Positions 35,249-43,241 of a stretch of 64,000 bases of DNA are shown piece after piece. Numbering within the stretch: position 1 is the stretch's first letter; every line of letters begins with the position of its first letter. The notes beneath the pieces are model-generated. The model saw only the letters and a list, made by a program, of their open reading frames with translations, was not told the origin of the DNA and searched no databases. Source of the DNA: Acidimicrobiia bacterium (GTDB taxonomy: Bacteria; Actinomycetota; Acidimicrobiia; Acidimicrobiales; Poriferisodalaceae); contig JAJEBN010000109.1 in NCBI GenBank assembly GCA_022822525.1, positions 38,073 through 102,072 on the forward strand. The letters are read 5' to 3'. The translations under genes were made by a program, and so were the position numbers.

Positions 35249-37615
35249 ATGGCCAACACGTCTTCCACGGCCGTTCCCAGCGGCCGACCCGACTCTGCAG
35301 CGGGCTGGCTGGTCGTCGCTTCGGCTGCGCTCGCCACGTTCGCGACGTTCGGCGTGGTGTACAGCTTCGGCGTTGTCCTGGCAGCCATCCAGACCGAGTT
35401 CGGCATCGGCATCGGTGTCACCTCGCTGCTGTTCGCGATCTCGACGTTCATCTACTTCGTGCTCGGGGTCTTCACGGGACGCCTGGGCGACCGCTACGGG
35501 CCGCGGCGCGTGCTGTTCGTGGGTGCTGTGAGCACAGGTGCGGGGCTCTGGCTCACCAGCGTCGCCGACAATCTCTGGCTGGCGGTGGGCACCTACGGCT
35601 TCGGCGTCGGCATCGGCGTGGCCTGTGCCTACGTGCCGATGGTCTCCGCCGTCGGCGGCTGGTTCGTGAAGCATCGAACCGCCGCGCTCGGTGTCGCCGT
35701 GGCCGGCATCGGCCTGGGCCAGCTCGTGGGCGCACCGGTGGTGAAAGACCTGGTCGCTGAGCACGGCTGGCGCGATGCCTACCGGCTTCTCGCGGTGGTC
35801 GCGACCGTGCTGCTCGCAATCGCCGCCCTCGGCGCCAAGCGGCCGCCCGATGCGGCGCCGCTCGGCGAGCTGCCCTCGATGTGGCGGCTGATGCACAACC
35901 GCCGCTTCAGCATGCTCTACATGTCGATGTTCCTGTTGAGCGCGAGCCTCTTCATCCCCATCGTGTACATCGACAAGTACGTGTCAGACCGCGGCGGCAC
36001 GCAGGGGGCCTGGTTGATCTCCCTCATCGGTCTGGCTTCGGTGCTGGGGCGGCTGGGACTCGGTGCGCTCGGCAGCCTGCTCCCGCTGATGCGCCTGTAC
36101 CAGATCTCGTTCGCGGTGATGGGATTGAGCTACCTGATCTGGCTCTTCGCCGGAGACAACTCGGCTGCGCTGGTGGTGTTCGTCCTGGTCATGGGCAGCA
36201 GCTACGGCGGCTTCATCGCACTGTCTCCGGCGATTGCCGCACAGCTCTTCGGGCTGACCGGCCTCGGCGGCGTGCTGGGAGCGCTGTACACCGCTGCAGG
36301 GTTCGGCGGGCTTGCCGGCCCTCCCCTGATCGGCCTGCTGATCGACAACCACGGCTTCGGCGTCGCCATCGTCGCCGCCATGCTCATCGCGCTGGCGTCG
36401 GTGCCGCTGCTGGTCGCGACGACTCGCGCGCCGGAGGCCGCCCTGGTGACCGTGGGCGACGACGCGACCGCTGCCCGCGCCGTGACGTCGACGCCCCGCG
36501 ATCAGGACGAGATGCCGCCTGCGGCACATGCGGGCGATGCTGTTCCCGCCGCTGGACTCAGGCGCAGCAGGCCGGTGACGGTGCTGCCGCTCCGCGCGGC
36601 ACCGGCCCGCGCCGGGCTCGGGCATGCGCCGATCGACTCCGTGCTGCTGCTGTCCTTCGGCGGGCCCGAGGGTCCCGACGACGTCATGCCGTTCCTGCAG
36701 AACGTCACCCGGGGACGCGACGTGCCTGCTGAACGGCTCGCCCAGGTCTCCCAGCAGTACCTGCGCCATGGCGGTGTCAGCCCGATCAATGAGCAGAACC
36801 GCGCCTTGCTGGCGGCCTTGGCGGGCGAATTCACCCGCCGGGGTACGCCCCAAGCCTGTTACTGGGGCAACCGGAACTGGCATCCGTACCTGGCCGACAC
36901 GGTCCGCCAGATGGCCGCCGAGGGCCGCCGCAATGCGGCGGTCATCGTGACCTCGGCATTCAGCTCGTACTCGGGGTGCCGCCAGTACCACGAAGATCTG
37001 GCCCGCGCCTCAGCCGATGTGGACGGGGCACCCGAGCTCAGACGTGTCCGCGTCTACGGCAATCACCCCGGTTTCGCGGGCGCCATGGCGGAGCGCGTCC
37101 GCGAGGCCGTCGACGGCGCACGGCTGCAGCACAGCGTGCACACCCTGTTCACCGCGCACAGCCTGCCTGCGTCGATGGCGGCGGCCTGTGACTACCAAGC
37201 GCAGCTGGCCGACGTCGCCGAATCCGTTGCCGCACAAGCCGGGCTCACCGGCGAGCACGAGGTCGTGTACCAGTCCCGCAGCGGGCCACCGCGGGTGCCA
37301 TGGCTGGAACCCGACGTCAACGACCGCCTCATCGAACTCGGCACCCAGGGCGTCCGTTGCGTGCTCGTCGTGCCGCTCGGCTTCGTCTCCGATCACATGG
37401 AGGTGCTCGTCGACCTCGACACGCGCGCACGCGCGACCGCGGCGCGGGCGGGCATCACCATGGTGCGCGCCGCCACGGTGGGCACCCATCCCCTGTTCGT
37501 GGAGGCACTCGTCGATCTCGTCGAGGAGACAGCCGGACTGCGCAGCGATCGTCCTGCGGTCGGGCATCTCGGTCCGCGACCTGACAGCTGCGCCCCTGGC
37601 TGCTGCGTCGCCTAG
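35249..37615 (+). CDS. MFS transporter fused to ferrochelatase
   Basis: A single open frame of 788 residues. Residues about 15-405 form a 12-helix major facilitator (OFA/monocarboxylate-like, with the G-R-L-G-D-R-Y-G-P-R-R loop). A polar linker of about 50 residues follows. Residues about 463-788 are a complete ferrochelatase, beginning L-L-L-S-F-G-G-P-E-G-P-D-D. It has catalytic His637 (T-A-H-S-L-P), and C577 plus C781/C785/C786 could bind the [2Fe-2S] cluster found in actinobacterial enzymes. The likely reaction is Fe(II) insertion into coproporphyrin III. No stop codon separates the halves. An in-frame ATG at 36512, preceded by AGGACG, could also yield a free ferrochelatase. The transported compound is unknown. 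Confidence 0.85.
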   Translation: MANTSSTAVPSGRPDSAAGWLVVASAALATFATFGVVYSFGVVLAAIQTEFGIGIGVTSLLFAISTFIYFVLGVFTGRLGDRYGPRRVLFVGAVSTGAGLWLTSVADNLWLAVGTYGFGVGIGVACAYVPMVSAVGGWFVKHRTAALGVAVAGIGLGQLVGAPVVKDLVAEHGWRDAYRLLAVVATVLLAIAALGAKRPPDAAPLGELPSMWRLMHNRRFSMLYMSMFLLSASLFIPIVYIDKYVSDRGGTQGAWLISLIGLASVLGRLGLGALGSLLPLMRLYQISFAVMGLSYLIWLFAGDNSAALVVFVLVMGSSYGGFIALSPAIAAQLFGLTGLGGVLGALYTAAGFGGLAGPPLIGLLIDNHGFGVAIVAAMLIALASVPLLVATTRAPEAALVTVGDDATAARAVTSTPRDQDEMPPAAHAGDAVPAAGLRRSRPVTVLPLRAAPARAGLGHAPIDSVLLLSFGGPEGPDDVMPFLQNVTRGRDVPAERLAQVSQQYLRHGGVSPINEQNRALLAALAGEFTRRGTPQACYWGNRNWHPYLADTVRQMAAEGRRNAAVIVTSAFSSYSGCRQYHEDLARASADVDGAPELRRVRVYGNHPGFAGAMAERVREAVDGARLQHSVHTLFTAHSLPASMAAACDYQAQLADVAESVAAQAGLTGEHEVVYQSRSGPPRVPWLEPDVNDRLIELGTQGVRCVLVVPLGFVSDHMEVLVDLDTRARATAARAGITMVRAATVGTHPLFVEALVDLVEETAGLRSDRPAVGHLGPRPDSCAPGCCVA

Positions 37616-37618
37616 CGG

Positions 37619-40450
37619 CTAGCCGCAGCCGCTGGTGGCTCCGCAGGAAGGGCAGGCGAAGCACGAGCCGGCGCGCACCATGCGATCGCCGCATGTCATG
37701 CACAGCGGTGCATCGCGGTACCCGCTCGGCTCGACAGGCTGCGACGGCGGATCGGGTGCCGGCTCGGCACCGATTGCAGTCTCGACCGAGGCGCTCTCGA
37801 GCCCGGGCAGCGGCGGATCGGTGCGCTCGGGAACGCTCAGCACCCCAAGCTCGCTGCGCTCGGCGAACGGCAGGTACTCGAGCGCGAGGCGACGGAAGAT
37901 GTAGTCGACGATGCTGGTCGCGATGCGCAGCTCGGGATCGTCGGTGAGCCCCGCCGGCTCGAATCGCATATTGGTGAATGCCTCCACGTAGGAACGCAGC
38001 GGCACCCCGTACTGCAAGCCATGGCTCACCGAGATGGCGAAGGCGTCCATGATCCCCGCCAGCGTCGAGCCCTGCTTGGCCACGGTGAGGAAGATCTCCC
38101 CGGGCCGGCCGTCGTCGTACTCGCCCACGGTCATGAAGCCATGGCAATCGGTGACCCGGAACGAGAACGTGCGCGACTGGCGCCTGCGAGGCAGCCGGTT
38201 GCGCGGCGGCACCACTGCTCCCCCCAGCGCCGCGGCGGCTGCTGCGGGAGCATCGGCTCGCGATGCTGCCGGCCCGACCGACAGCGGCTGGGACACCTTG
38301 CAGTTGTCGCGATAGATCGCCACGGCCTTGAGCCCGAGCCGCCACGCATCGACGAACAGGTCCTCGATGTCGGTGACCGTGGCGTCCTCGGGCAGGTTCA
38401 CCGTCTTGGAGATCGCACCCGAGACGAACGGCTGGCACGCAGCCATCATCGCGACATGGCCCTGCGGCGAGATCGCGTCGTCGCCGATCGAGCAGGCGAA
38501 CACTGCGAGGTGGTCGTCCGCGAGGTGCGGGGCCCCGGCGATGCGACCGCGCTGGAGGATGTGGGCCTCGATGTCGGCTATCTCCGACAGGGAGTAGCCC
38601 AGCCGCCCGAGAGCCACCGGCACGGTCGAATTGACGATGTGCAGGTCGCCGCCCCCGACGAGCTTCTTGTGCTTCACCAGGCCGAGGTCGGGCTCGATGC
38701 CGGTGGTGTCGCAGTCCATCATGAACGAGATCGTGCCCGTGGGCGCGATCACCGTCGCCTGGGCGTTCCGCACACCGTTCGCGTCGCAGCCGGCGACGGC
38801 GTGATCCCAGCGCTCGCGTGCGGCGGAGCGGAGCTGTTGGGTCAGCCCGCTCAATCCGGACGCAGCGGGGACCGCGTCGGCCTCGCCCGAGGTCGCCTTG
38901 ATGTCGTCGAGCGCGTCGCGGTGCCGGCGCAGAACGGCGGCCATCGCCTCCGCGTTCGCAGCGAAGCCATCGAACGGAGCCAGCCGTGCCGCCAGGTCGG
39001 CGGACGTGGCGTATGCCTCGCCGCACAACAGCGCAGTGAGCGATGCAGCGAGCGCTCGGGCCGGGGGCGAGTCATAGGGGGCGCCGGCAGCCATCAGCAA
39101 CGCACCGAGGTTGGTGAAGCCCAAGCCGAGCTGGCGGAAACTGCGAGACGTCTCGCCGATGAGCTCGGTCGGGTAGTCGGCATGGCTCACCAGCACGTCC
39201 TGGGCGATGAACGTGATGCGCGCCGCCTGGCGCAGGCCGTCTACGTCGAAGTCGCAGCCGCCGTCGGGGCCCGCGCCTTCCCCGAAGAATGGCAGCAGGT
39301 TGACGCTGGCGAGGTTGCAGGCCGAATTGTCGAGGTGGACGTACTCGCTGCACGGGTTGCTGGCACTGATCGGCCCGTGTGCAGGCGCCGTGTGCCAGCT
39401 GTTGATGGTGGTCGAGAACTGCACACCGGGATCGGCGCACTCCCACGCCGCCTGGGCGATCTGGCGCAGCAAGTCTCTCGCCCCGATGGTCGAGGTCACC
39501 TCGCCGCTGGTGCGCTCTCGCAAGTCCCACGAAGCGTCAGCCTCCACGGCCGCCATGAACTCGTCGGGCAGGCGCACGGAGTTGTTGGCGTTCTGGTACT
39601 GCACCGAGAATGAGTCGGCGCCGTCGACATCCATGTCGAAGCCCGCGGCCGCCAGCGCGCGCGCCTTGCGCTCTTCGCGTGCCTTGCACCACACGAATGC
39701 CTCGATGTCCGGGTGGTCGGCATCGAGCAGCACCATCTTCGCGGCGCGCCGGGTCTTGCCGCCGCTGCGAATCGTGCCCGCCGATGCGTCGGCGCCGCGC
39801 ATGAAGCTGACCGGGCCGCTGGCAGTGCCGCCCCCCGACAGCGGCTCGGACGACGCCCGCAGCGACGAGAGGTTGACGCCTGCGCCGGAGCCGCCCTTGA
39901 AGATGCGGCCCTCGGTGGCATACCACTCCAGGATGGATTCCATCTCGTCATCGACCGCGAGGATGAAGCACGCCGAGGCCTGCTGGGGCACGCCTCTCAC
40001 GCCGATGTTGAACCACACCGGGCTGTTGAAGGCCACTCGCTGATGCAACAGCAGCCACGAGAGCTCGGCTTCGAAGACTGCCGCCTCGTCGGGCGCGGAG
40101 AAATAGCCGTCCTCGGTCGCCCAGCGGGTGATAGTGCCGGCCACGCGGTCGATGACTTGGCGCAACGACCGCTCGCGTTCGGGTGTGCCGAGCGTGCTCC
40201 GGAAGTACTTCTGCGCCACGATGTTGACCGCGGTCGGGCTCCAGTCCGACGGGAACTCGACGTCCGGCTGGGAGAAGGCCACCGTGCCGTCGGTTGCGTT
40301 GGTGATCGAGGCGTCGCGACGCTCCCACTGCACGGTGTCGTAGGGATGAGTGCCGGCAGTGGTGAAGTGCCGGCGCAGCCGCAGCGGCGCGCCCGCAGGT
40401 TGCCGGGCGGAGCCTGAGCCTGCAGTGTGCGGCGCTTCGGTCATCGCCAT
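37619..40450 (-). CDS. nrdJ: Vitamin B12-dependent ribonucleotide reductase (class II)
   Basis: A 943-residue adenosylcobalamin-dependent reductase that makes deoxyribonucleotides with or without oxygen. The active-site loop N365-P-C-S-E369 holds the thiyl-radical Cys367. C161 fits one of the redox pair. The C-terminal tail has C-x2-C pairs (C-M-T-C-G-D and C-F-A-C-P-S-C-G), typical of the reducing/zinc tail of long NrdJ. No AdoCbl riboswitch is evident upstream. The stop lies 3 bases from the stop of the convergent MFS-ferrochelatase, within a GCGGCTAGCCGC palindrome. Confidence 0.95.
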   Translation of the reverse strand: MAMTEAPHTAGSGSARQPAGAPLRLRRHFTTAGTHPYDTVQWERRDASITNATDGTVAFSQPDVEFPSDWSPTAVNIVAQKYFRSTLGTPERERSLRQVIDRVAGTITRWATEDGYFSAPDEAAVFEAELSWLLLHQRVAFNSPVWFNIGVRGVPQQASACFILAVDDEMESILEWYATEGRIFKGGSGAGVNLSSLRASSEPLSGGGTASGPVSFMRGADASAGTIRSGGKTRRAAKMVLLDADHPDIEAFVWCKAREERKARALAAAGFDMDVDGADSFSVQYQNANNSVRLPDEFMAAVEADASWDLRERTSGEVTSTIGARDLLRQIAQAAWECADPGVQFSTTINSWHTAPAHGPISASNPCSEYVHLDNSACNLASVNLLPFFGEGAGPDGGCDFDVDGLRQAARITFIAQDVLVSHADYPTELIGETSRSFRQLGLGFTNLGALLMAAGAPYDSPPARALAASLTALLCGEAYATSADLAARLAPFDGFAANAEAMAAVLRRHRDALDDIKATSGEADAVPAASGLSGLTQQLRSAARERWDHAVAGCDANGVRNAQATVIAPTGTISFMMDCDTTGIEPDLGLVKHKKLVGGGDLHIVNSTVPVALGRLGYSLSEIADIEAHILQRGRIAGAPHLADDHLAVFACSIGDDAISPQGHVAMMAACQPFVSGAISKTVNLPEDATVTDIEDLFVDAWRLGLKAVAIYRDNCKVSQPLSVGPAASRADAPAAAAAALGGAVVPPRNRLPRRRQSRTFSFRVTDCHGFMTVGEYDDGRPGEIFLTVAKQGSTLAGIMDAFAISVSHGLQYGVPLRSYVEAFTNMRFEPAGLTDDPELRIATSIVDYIFRRLALEYLPFAERSELGVLSVPERTDPPLPGLESASVETAIGAEPAPDPPSQPVEPSGYRDAPLCMTCGDRMVRAGSCFACPSCGATSGCG

Positions 40451-40521
40451 CTGCCGCCGCTCCCCTCGATGCGCGGCAACGTGACGTCGCCAGCCGCCGG
40501 TCGCACCCTATGGCCGCTCGA

Positions 40522-40608
40522 CTGTGGATTGGAAGTGAGCATCGCCGGGTCTTTCATGGGGATAATCCTGTGCAAGGTCGCCCAGTGCTGTGGACGAGTT
40601 TTCCACAG
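40522..40608. promoter_or_regulatory. DnaA-box-like cluster upstream of nrdJ
   Basis: CTGTGGA occurs at 40522-40528. A perfect inverted repeat CTGTGGA-N7-TCCACAG spans 40588-40608, and its right half reads TTTTCCACA (8 of 9 with the DnaA box TTATCCACA). The region lies between the divergent starts of nrdJ and the RibD-C-like gene, within a gene-free stretch of 221 bases. DnaA control of ribonucleotide reductase is known in other bacteria; here it is inference. Confidence 0.4.
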
Positions 40609-40671
40609 CCCCTCTAGACGGACGCGGTCGCCCGGAGCCAGCCCTGGGGCCTGCGGTGGCAGACTCATCGC

Positions 40672-41391
40672 GTGCACCGGCTGTTCCCTCTGCCGGCGGG
40701 GCCTGTCGACCCGCACGAAGCTGCGAGCCTGCCGCGCTCACCGCACTCCGGCAGGCCGTGGGTGCTGCTCAACATGGTGGCGACCATCGACGGGGCTGCT
40801 GCGCTGGACGGGCTGTCCGCAGGACTCTCGGGTCCGGCTGACAAGGCCATGTTCGCGGCGCTGCGAAGCCAAGCCGATGTCATCCTCGTCGGGGCCGGCA
40901 CCGCGAATGCAGAACGGTACGGTCTGCCGCGCCGCTCGCCTGCGCGCATCGCCGTGGTGAGCGGGACGCTGAGCGTCGACCCGGAGCTGCCGCTGTTTGC
41001 GACCCCCGCCGGGTCCGAGACGGCGTCGATGCCGCTGATCGTGACGACCGACGGCGCAGACGCTGCTCGATTCGACGGCTGCGCCGAGCTGCTGCGCGCC
41101 GGGGACACGAGTGTCGACCTGCGGACCGCGCTCCACGGGCTCAGCTCGCTCGGGTGCCGTGCGGTGCTGTGCGAGGGGGGTCCCACGCTGAATGCGGGCC
41201 TGCTGGCTGCCGATCTGGTTGACGAGATCAATCTCACCCACGCTCCGCTGGCACTCGGCTCGGCAGCGCCGCGCATCGCCGCAGCTCCGCCGGCCGGGTC
41301 GGCCGAGGCGATCCCGCGAGCGTTCGCGCTGGAGCAGGTCGTCACGCGCGACGGCGTGCTCTTCGTGCGGTGGCTTCGCGCCCGCTCGTGA
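40672..41391 (+). CDS. RibD C-terminal-domain / dihydrofolate reductase-like protein
   Basis: A 239-residue protein of the RibD C-terminal (pyrimidine reductase) fold. Family features are V-L-L-N-M-V-A-T-I-D-G near the N terminus, D-V-I-L-V-G-A-G-T, and the glycine-rich L-C-E-G-G-P-T-L-N-A-G-L-L. No deaminase domain is attached. It may reduce the riboflavin pathway intermediate or an unrelated substrate with NADPH. The start is GTG at 40672. It is divergent from nrdJ and upstream of lexA. Confidence 0.83.
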   Translation: MHRLFPLPAGPVDPHEAASLPRSPHSGRPWVLLNMVATIDGAAALDGLSAGLSGPADKAMFAALRSQADVILVGAGTANAERYGLPRRSPARIAVVSGTLSVDPELPLFATPAGSETASMPLIVTTDGADAARFDGCAELLRAGDTSVDLRTALHGLSSLGCRAVLCEGGPTLNAGLLAADLVDEINLTHAPLALGSAAPRIAAAPPAGSAEAIPRAFALEQVVTRDGVLFVRWLRARS

Positions 41392-41396
41392 GGTTC

Positions 41397-41457
41397 CGAA
41401 CAAATGCTCGTAATTTCGAACACTTGTTGCTAGTGTAGTGCATGGAACAACAGTTCC
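41397..41457 (+). promoter_or_regulatory. Three LexA-type operator sites upstream of lexA
   Basis: Three GAAC-based palindromes lie within 61 bases: CGAACAAATGCTCG (41397-41410, degenerate), CGAACACTTGTTGC (41417-41430, one arm imperfect) and GGAACAACAGTTCC (41444-41457, perfect GAAC-N4-GTTC core). The actinobacterial/Gram-positive SOS box is GAAC-N4-GTTC. They sit 49-109 bases before the lexA ATG, consistent with autorepression. Confidence 0.75.
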
Positions 41458-41505
41458 ATCGCCCCGAAATCCCTCTGTGACCCGCAGAGCACCAGGAGGA
41501 TCACC

Positions 41506-42162
41506 ATGAGAAATGCCAGTGCTGCCGACCAGCGAGTCGCACACTTGGGGGAACGCCAGCGCCTCATGCTCGAGTTCATCGACGAGACCCAGCGCGAGCG
41601 CGGCTATCCCCCGTCGGTGCGTGAGATCGGCGAGGAAGTCGACCTCCGCTCGCCTGCGACTGTGCACCGGCATCTGCGGACGCTGGAAGCGGACGGCTGG
41701 ATCCGGCGCGACCCCTCCCGACCGAGGGCGCTCATCGTCAATTTCGACTGGCAGACCGGTGTCAAGGGCGAGAGGAGGCCGACCCGGCACGTGCCGCTTG
41801 TCGGCGACGTCGCGGCAGGAACTGACGTGCTGGCCCAGCAGAACGTGGAGGAACTGCTCCCGCTGCCTGCGGACTTCACCGGCAGCGGCGAGCTGTTCAT
41901 GCTGCGGGTGCGGGGCGATTCGATGATCGATGCGGGCATCTGGGATCGCGACTACGTCGTCGCGCGGCACCAGCCAGACGCCGAGAGCGGCGACATCGTG
42001 GTCGCGGGCATCGGCGGCGAGGAGGGCACGGTCAAGCGGCTCCGGTTCTCAGGCGACGACGTCGTCCTCGAGCCGGCCAATCCCGACCACCGCCCGATCA
42101 TCTGCTCTGCCGGCGAGGTCACCATCTACGGCAAGGTCGTGACCGTGATCCGTCGCCTCTAG
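41506..42162 (+). CDS. lexA: LexA repressor
   Basis: A 218-residue SOS repressor. The winged-helix DNA-binding domain spans residues 10-75 (R-Q-R-L-M-L-E-F-I; Y-P-P-S-V-R-E-I-G; S-P-A-T-V-H-R-H-L). The self-cleavage bond is A104-G105, and the catalytic dyad is S139 (G-D-S-M) and K177. RecA-stimulated autoproteolysis releases repair genes. Three operator-like palindromes precede the gene, and its last codons and stop form the first unit of a 33-bp tandem array. Confidence 0.96.
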   Translation: MRNASAADQRVAHLGERQRLMLEFIDETQRERGYPPSVREIGEEVDLRSPATVHRHLRTLEADGWIRRDPSRPRALIVNFDWQTGVKGERRPTRHVPLVGDVAAGTDVLAQQNVEELLPLPADFTGSGELFMLRVRGDSMIDAGIWDRDYVVARHQPDAESGDIVVAGIGGEEGTVKRLRFSGDDVVLEPANPDHRPIICSAGEVTIYGKVVTVIRRL

Positions 42163-42327
42163 GCGGCGGACCGTCAAGCACAGCGTCGCCTCTAGGCGGC
42201 GGACCGTCAAACACAGCGCCGGCTCTAGGCGGCGGACCGTCAAGCACAGCGCCGGCTCTAGGCGGCGGACCGTCAAGCACAGCGCCGGCTCTAGGCGGCG
42301 GACCGTCAAGCACAGCGCCGCCTCTAG
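42151..42327. repeat. 33-bp tandem repeat array over the lexA stop codon
   Basis: Five full 33-base units (42151-42183, 42184-42216, 42217-42249, 42250-42282, 42283-42315) plus a 12-base partial unit to 42327. The first unit contains the last three lexA codons and its TAG. Units differ by only 1-3 bases. Each contains CTCTAGGCGG, which in several units extends to a GC-rich hairpin of the form CCGCC-TCTA-GGCGG. It may act as serial 3' hairpins or be a variable-number tandem repeat. There are no spacers, so it is not CRISPR. Confidence 0.9.
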
Positions 42328-42368
42328 CGCAGGCAAGACAGCCCCGGCACGGGACGCATCCGTGCGGC

Positions 42369-43208
42369 GTGTGCTCAACTTGGCGTGTGTTCACCGTCTT
42401 GACACAGCCGCCCGCAGACCTACACGACACATCGAGCGTGTGGATCCCGATCCGCTCGGGCACCGTGTACACCGAGCCAGGCGGCGGCCTGTGGCGCGGC
42501 GAAGCCCCACCCGTCGGTGACGGGTCGGAGCAGGCCGCGTTCTTGGGCGTGCTCGACGGAAGCGGTGTGTGGGCCGTCGACCTCGATCCTGCTGACGGCC
42601 CGGCGCTGGACGAAGGCGATCTCGAACCGGTCCCGCTGCGGAAGCTCTACGGCCGGATTCCCGACGAGCACTGGCAGATCGCCGGGCGTGCAGCTCAGAT
42701 CGTCGAGTTCGAACGTACGCACCGCTATTGCGGCCGCTGCGGGAGCACAACGAGCACCAACGCCTCAGACCGGGCGAAGATCTGCGACCAGTGCGGGCAC
42801 ATGGCGTTCCCGCGGCTCAGTCCCGCGATGATCGTGCTGGTCGAGCGCGGAGCCGAGGTGCTGCTGGCATGGGGCCGGCAATTCCCGGGCCGCTTCTACA
42901 GCGCGCTCGCGGGCTTCGTGGAACCCGGCGAGAGCCTCGAAGACGCCGTGATCCGCGAGGTACGCGAGGAAGTCGGCATCACCGTCGGCAACGTCCGCTA
43001 CTTCGGCAGCCAGCCATGGCCGTTCCCCCATTCGCTGATGTGCGGTTTCACCTGCGATTGGGAGGCGGGCGAGATCGAGCCCGATCCCTCCGAGATCGTG
43101 GACGCTGGCTGGTACACCGCAGACGACTTGCCGCCGGTGCCGCGCGGCGGCATGTCGATCTCGGGCTGGCTCATCGAGGACTGGCTCGAGCGCATGGCTG
43201 CCCGCTGA
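42369..43208 (+). CDS. nudC: NAD(+) diphosphatase NudC (Nudix)
   Basis: A 279-residue NudC. The four-cysteine zinc site is C121, C124, C139 and C142. The Nudix box G-F-V-E-P-G-E-S-L-E-D-A-V-I-R-E-V-R-E-E-V-G lies at 182-203, followed by the NADH-specific S-Q-P-W-P-F-P-H-S (214-222). It hydrolyses NADH and removes NAD caps from RNA. The start is GTG at 42369; other nearby starts are possible. It lies just downstream of the lexA repeat array. Confidence 0.93.
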   Translation: MCSTWRVFTVLTQPPADLHDTSSVWIPIRSGTVYTEPGGGLWRGEAPPVGDGSEQAAFLGVLDGSGVWAVDLDPADGPALDEGDLEPVPLRKLYGRIPDEHWQIAGRAAQIVEFERTHRYCGRCGSTTSTNASDRAKICDQCGHMAFPRLSPAMIVLVERGAEVLLAWGRQFPGRFYSALAGFVEPGESLEDAVIREVREEVGITVGNVRYFGSQPWPFPHSLMCGFTCDWEAGEIEPDPSEIVDAGWYTADDLPPVPRGGMSISGWLIEDWLERMAAR

Positions 43209-43241
43209 GGGCTCCCAGCAGCCCGCTCGGCAGCAGCTCGC

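Noticed and set aside
37615..37626. GCGGCTAGCCGC palindrome between convergent genes as a rho-independent terminator
   Set aside because: The stem is only 6 bp with no loop and no T-tract on either strand.
40451..40671. Cobalamin riboswitch controlling nrdJ
   Set aside because: No B12-box-like core or long structured leader was seen between the nrdJ start and the divergent gene.
42151..42327. CRISPR array
   Set aside because: The 33-bp units are directly contiguous with no unique spacers and no cas genes are nearby.
42049..42472. Repeat proteins encoded on the minus strand across the 33-bp array
   Set aside because: 33 is divisible by 3, so the array stays open in some antisense frames by chance. 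There is no ribosome site and the frames run antisense through lexA.
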